From: an uncultured Eubacteriales bacterium
GTDB taxonomy: Bacteria > Bacillota > Clostridia > Oscillospirales > Oscillospiraceae
DNA: 7,595 nt
Direction: 5' to 3'
Assembly: GCA_900549705.1 (NCBI GenBank)
Contig: URPI01000106.1
Location: 1 to 7,595 of the forward strand
Shown here piece by piece: positions 6,128-7,595 of the stretch. Position numbers and translations under genes: made by a program. A model generated the notes under the pieces. That model was given only the letters and a program-made list of their open reading frames with translations. It had not been told where the DNA came from and ran no database searches. Position 1 is the stretch's first letter. Every line of letters starts with the position of its first letter.

Positions 6128-6179
6128 GTAGGGGTTCGCTAACATCCTTATGGTGCGGGCGGATGCGATCCGCCCCTAC
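6128..6179. repeat. Short palindromic repeat in the LRR leader
   Basis: The ends GTAGGGG (6128-6134) and CCCCTAC (6173-6179) are inverted. Inside is a perfect 8-bp stem, GGGCGGAT 6157-6164 / ATCCGCCC 6168-6175. Positions 6154-6178 are the exact reverse complement of 4262-4286 (25 of 25 bases). The element lies within the predicted 5' untranslated leader of the LRR gene, so it would be transcribed. The end stem and the inner stem share bases and cannot both form fully. Confidence 0.75.
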
Positions 6180-6206
6180 GGTTGGCACGTGCAAATATTT
6201 TTAATC

Positions 6207-6234
6207 ATTTTAACATATCCACCACGGTTGTCAA
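6207..6234 (-). promoter_or_regulatory. Sigma-A-type promoter for the LRR gene
   Basis: On the minus strand TTGACA (6234-6229) is a perfect -35 box. It is followed after 16 bases by TAAAAT (6212-6207), preceded by TG one base away as in extended -10 promoters. Transcription would start near 6200 and give a leader of about 150 bases carrying the repeat hairpin at 6157-6175. It probably drives the LRR gene and perhaps the genes after it. Confidence 0.7.
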
Positions 6235-6305
6235 TTCAAGAATGGGGGTTATGTGGGCAAAATCTTCAAAAAACCCAGCAATATGAAATAATTGTGAATT
6301 GCCAG

Positions 6306-6334
6306 TTGCGCCTTTGGGTTTGGGAGAGTATAAT
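6306..6334 (+). promoter_or_regulatory. Sigma-A-type promoter for the ABC ATPase gene
   Basis: TTGCGC (6306-6311), an exact 17-base spacer and a perfect TATAAT (6329-6334) form a good sigma-A promoter. The predicted start is near 6341, giving a leader of about 68 bases. The last base of the -10 box is the first base of the upstream in-frame TTG, which rules that TTG out as the translation start. Confidence 0.75.
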
Positions 6335-6361
6335 TGAGCTTATCATCATACAAAAACGTCA

Positions 6362-6380
6362 GCCTGCGAAAAAAGCAGGC
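6362..6380 (+). other. Leader hairpin before the ABC ATPase gene
   Basis: GCCTGC (6362-6367) pairs perfectly with GCAGGC (6375-6380) around a seven-base A-rich loop. It lies in the predicted 5' leader, ending 14 bases before the ribosome binding site. No T-tract follows, so it is not a terminator. It could stabilise the mRNA or be chance. Confidence 0.45.
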
Positions 6381-6408
6381 GCTGCATCACAAAAGGGGAG
6401 ACAGACGC

Positions 6409-7506
6409 ATGAAAGTTGTTCTGCAAGACCTGACCAAGATTTTTCCTGCCCGGAAAAAGGGCGGCACCGACACCGTGGCGGTTGACCACTTTACCTATGA
6501 GATTCCCGATGGCAAGCTGATTGGCCTGCTGGGTCCCTCCGGCTGCGGCAAAAGTACCACATTATATATGATTTCCGGCTTGCAGACCCCCACGAAGGGA
6601 AAGATTTTCTTCGGAGATCAGGATGTCACCGCCCTGCCCGCCGAGCAGCGGGGCGTGGGGCTGGTGTTCCAGAACTATGCGCTGTACCCCCACCTGACCG
6701 TGCTGCAAAACATTCGCTTTCCCCTGGAAAATTTAAAGGGGAAGGACAAGCTCTCCAAGGCGGAGATGCATCGCCGTGCCCAGGAGGCGGCGGCACTGGT
6801 GCAGATTGAGGGACTTTTGGACCGGAAGCCCAGCGAGCTTTCCGGCGGTCAGCAGCAGCGGGTTGCCATTGCCCGGGCGCTGGTAAAAATGCCCAAGGTG
6901 CTGCTGCTGGATGAGCCGCTGTCCAATCTGGATGCCCGGCTCCGGCTGCAAACCAGAGAAGAAATCCGCCGGATTCAAAAGGAAACCGGCATCACCACCG
7001 TTTTTGTCACCCACGACCAGGAGGAGGCCATGAGCATTTCCGACTGCATTGTGGTGATGAAAGCCGGCGTGGTAAATCAGATTGGCAAGCCCCAGCAGGT
7101 ATATGATGACCCGGTGAACCTGTTTGTTGCCAAATTCCTGGGCACGCCCCCCATCAACGTGTTTGAAGGACGGGTGCAGGGTGGCAAGCTGCTGCTGGGC
7201 GAGGACAACGTGATGAATGTTCCCGGCGTTGCCGACGGAAAGGTAACGGTGGGCGTGCGCCCCGAGGGCTTTGTGCCGGACGAAAAGGGCGGGCTGTGCT
7301 GCAAGCTCCTGAATGTAGAGGTCATGGGCAGGGATGTCAGCGTGGTCAGCACCCATCCCGCTTTCCAGGGGGCAGCCATCCGAGCCATTGTTGCCTCCGA
7401 TGCCGCCGTTTCCCGGGAGGCGGAGACGGTTCGCTTCCGCCTGAAGCCCAATAAGGTGCTGCTGTTTGACCCGGAGACGGAGCTGCGGATTCCCTTTGAA
7501 GTCTGA
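6409..7506 (+). CDS. ABC transporter ATPase, MalK/UgpC type
   Basis: A 365-aa ATP-hydrolysing subunit of an ABC importer, expected on the cytoplasmic face bound to a permease pair. The nucleotide-binding domain (about 1-240) is complete: Walker A GPSGCGKST 42-50, Q-loop Q88, signature LSGGQQQ 144-150, Walker B VLLLDEP 164-170 with catalytic E169, D-loop SNLD 172-175, switch histidine H202. The C-terminal region (about 250-365), with GVRPE 282-286, resembles the TOBE/OB regulatory domain of the MalK/UgpC/MsmK group, which mostly serves sugar or glycerol-phosphate uptake; related putrescine and iron ATPases cannot be excluded. The substrate cannot be told. The ATG at 6409 is chosen because AGGGGAG lies eight bases upstream and the longer TTG start overlaps the promoter. 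No permease or binding protein is in the window, and the gene is transcribed away from the LRR gene. Confidence 0.95.
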   Translation: MKVVLQDLTKIFPARKKGGTDTVAVDHFTYEIPDGKLIGLLGPSGCGKSTTLYMISGLQTPTKGKIFFGDQDVTALPAEQRGVGLVFQNYALYPHLTVLQNIRFPLENLKGKDKLSKAEMHRRAQEAAALVQIEGLLDRKPSELSGGQQQRVAIARALVKMPKVLLLDEPLSNLDARLRLQTREEIRRIQKETGITTVFVTHDQEEAMSISDCIVVMKAGVVNQIGKPQQVYDDPVNLFVAKFLGTPPINVFEGRVQGGKLLLGEDNVMNVPGVADGKVTVGVRPEGFVPDEKGGLCCKLLNVEVMGRDVSVVSTHPAFQGAAIRAIVASDAAVSREAETVRFRLKPNKVLLFDPETELRIPFEV

Positions 7507-7540
7507 CGGTGTTCCCAAACAGGAAAGTCAACAAATCTGT

Positions 7541-7595
7541 CCGGCACGAAGTGCCCTTGGCTCCCCCTTTGGGGGAGCTGCTGAGCGAACGCGAA
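7541..7595 (+). repeat. Intergenic palindromic repeat, copy B (downstream of ABC gene)
   Basis: This copy matches the reverse complement of 88-142 at 50 of 55 positions. It begins 34 bases after the ABC stop codon. Its two hairpins are GGCAC-GAA-GTGCC (7543-7555) and a perfect 8-bp stem, GCTCCCCC-TTT-GGGGGAGC (7560-7578). No T-tract follows, so any terminator role would be non-canonical. The copy probably continues past the window edge. Confidence 0.78.

Larger units (their letters stand above)
6052..6408. other. Divergent intergenic region between LRR and ABC genes
   Basis: This 357-bp gene-free stretch is visibly richer in A and T at about 6190-6360 than the surrounding genes. It holds the leader and promoter of the LRR gene (minus), a short structured repeat (6128-6179), the promoter of the ABC gene (plus) and a leader hairpin at 6362-6380. 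Between the two promoters (6235-6305) I see no further gene or clear operator. Confidence 0.7.

Noticed and set aside
6185..6192. GCACGTGC palindrome near the LRR promoter start as an operator
   Set aside because: It is only eight bases, with no second copy and no match to an operator I could name with confidence.
6334..6408. N-terminal extension of the ABC ATPase from TTG 6334
   Set aside because: The TTG overlaps the TATAAT box, so it would not be in the mRNA, and the ATPase fold begins at the ATG at 6409.
6733..7518. 261-aa open frame antisense to the ABC ATPase gene
   Set aside because: The sense strand encodes all ABC ATPase motifs; this is their complement.

Overview
The window looks like a chromosomal segment of a GC-rich member of the Clostridia, most likely a gut Oscillospiraceae/Ruminococcaceae-type bacterium. 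This is inferred from the protein styles (a clostridial FtsH, LGDYxDA-type TPR repeats, RCC1-like repeats with GQCxVSxW motifs, a MalK/UgpC-type ATPase), strong AGGAGG-type ribosome binding sites, sigma-A-like promoters and many short GC-rich palindromic intergenic repeats. I cannot name a species. No tRNA, rRNA, CRISPR array, phage gene or transposase gene is visible.

Layout. Positions 1-198 hold two intergenic palindromic repeats facing each other, then a convincing intrinsic terminator for ftsH. Three genes follow on the minus strand. In transcription order they are: a membrane-anchored leucine-rich-repeat protein (4471-6051); a membrane-anchored protein with nine TPR-like repeats fused to seven RCC1-like repeats (2172-4217); and ftsH, encoding the membrane AAA+ zinc protease (199-2022). 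The gaps between them (253 and 149 bp) contain hairpin-rich repeats but no clear T-tailed terminator. A 357-bp AT-richer region (6052-6408) separates this group from a divergent plus-strand gene for an ABC transporter ATPase (6409-7506). That region carries two good divergent promoters. The window ends in another copy of the repeat seen at its left end.

How the genes might work together. FtsH does membrane-protein quality control. The two upstream proteins each have one N-terminal hydrophobic segment after a basic N-terminus, so their repeat domains are predicted to lie outside the membrane, where they may bind ligands or other proteins. A functional link between them and FtsH rests only on shared strand and order and is speculative. 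The ABC ATPase belongs to the carbohydrate-importer type. No permease or binding-protein gene is present here, so it may be an unlinked ATPase serving several importers, or the first gene of an operon that continues past the window.

The most unusual material is the domain architecture of the two repeat proteins and the families of structured intergenic repeats. One repeat pair shows a compensatory base-pair change. Another pair forms 25-bp identical inverted copies on either side of the LRR gene.
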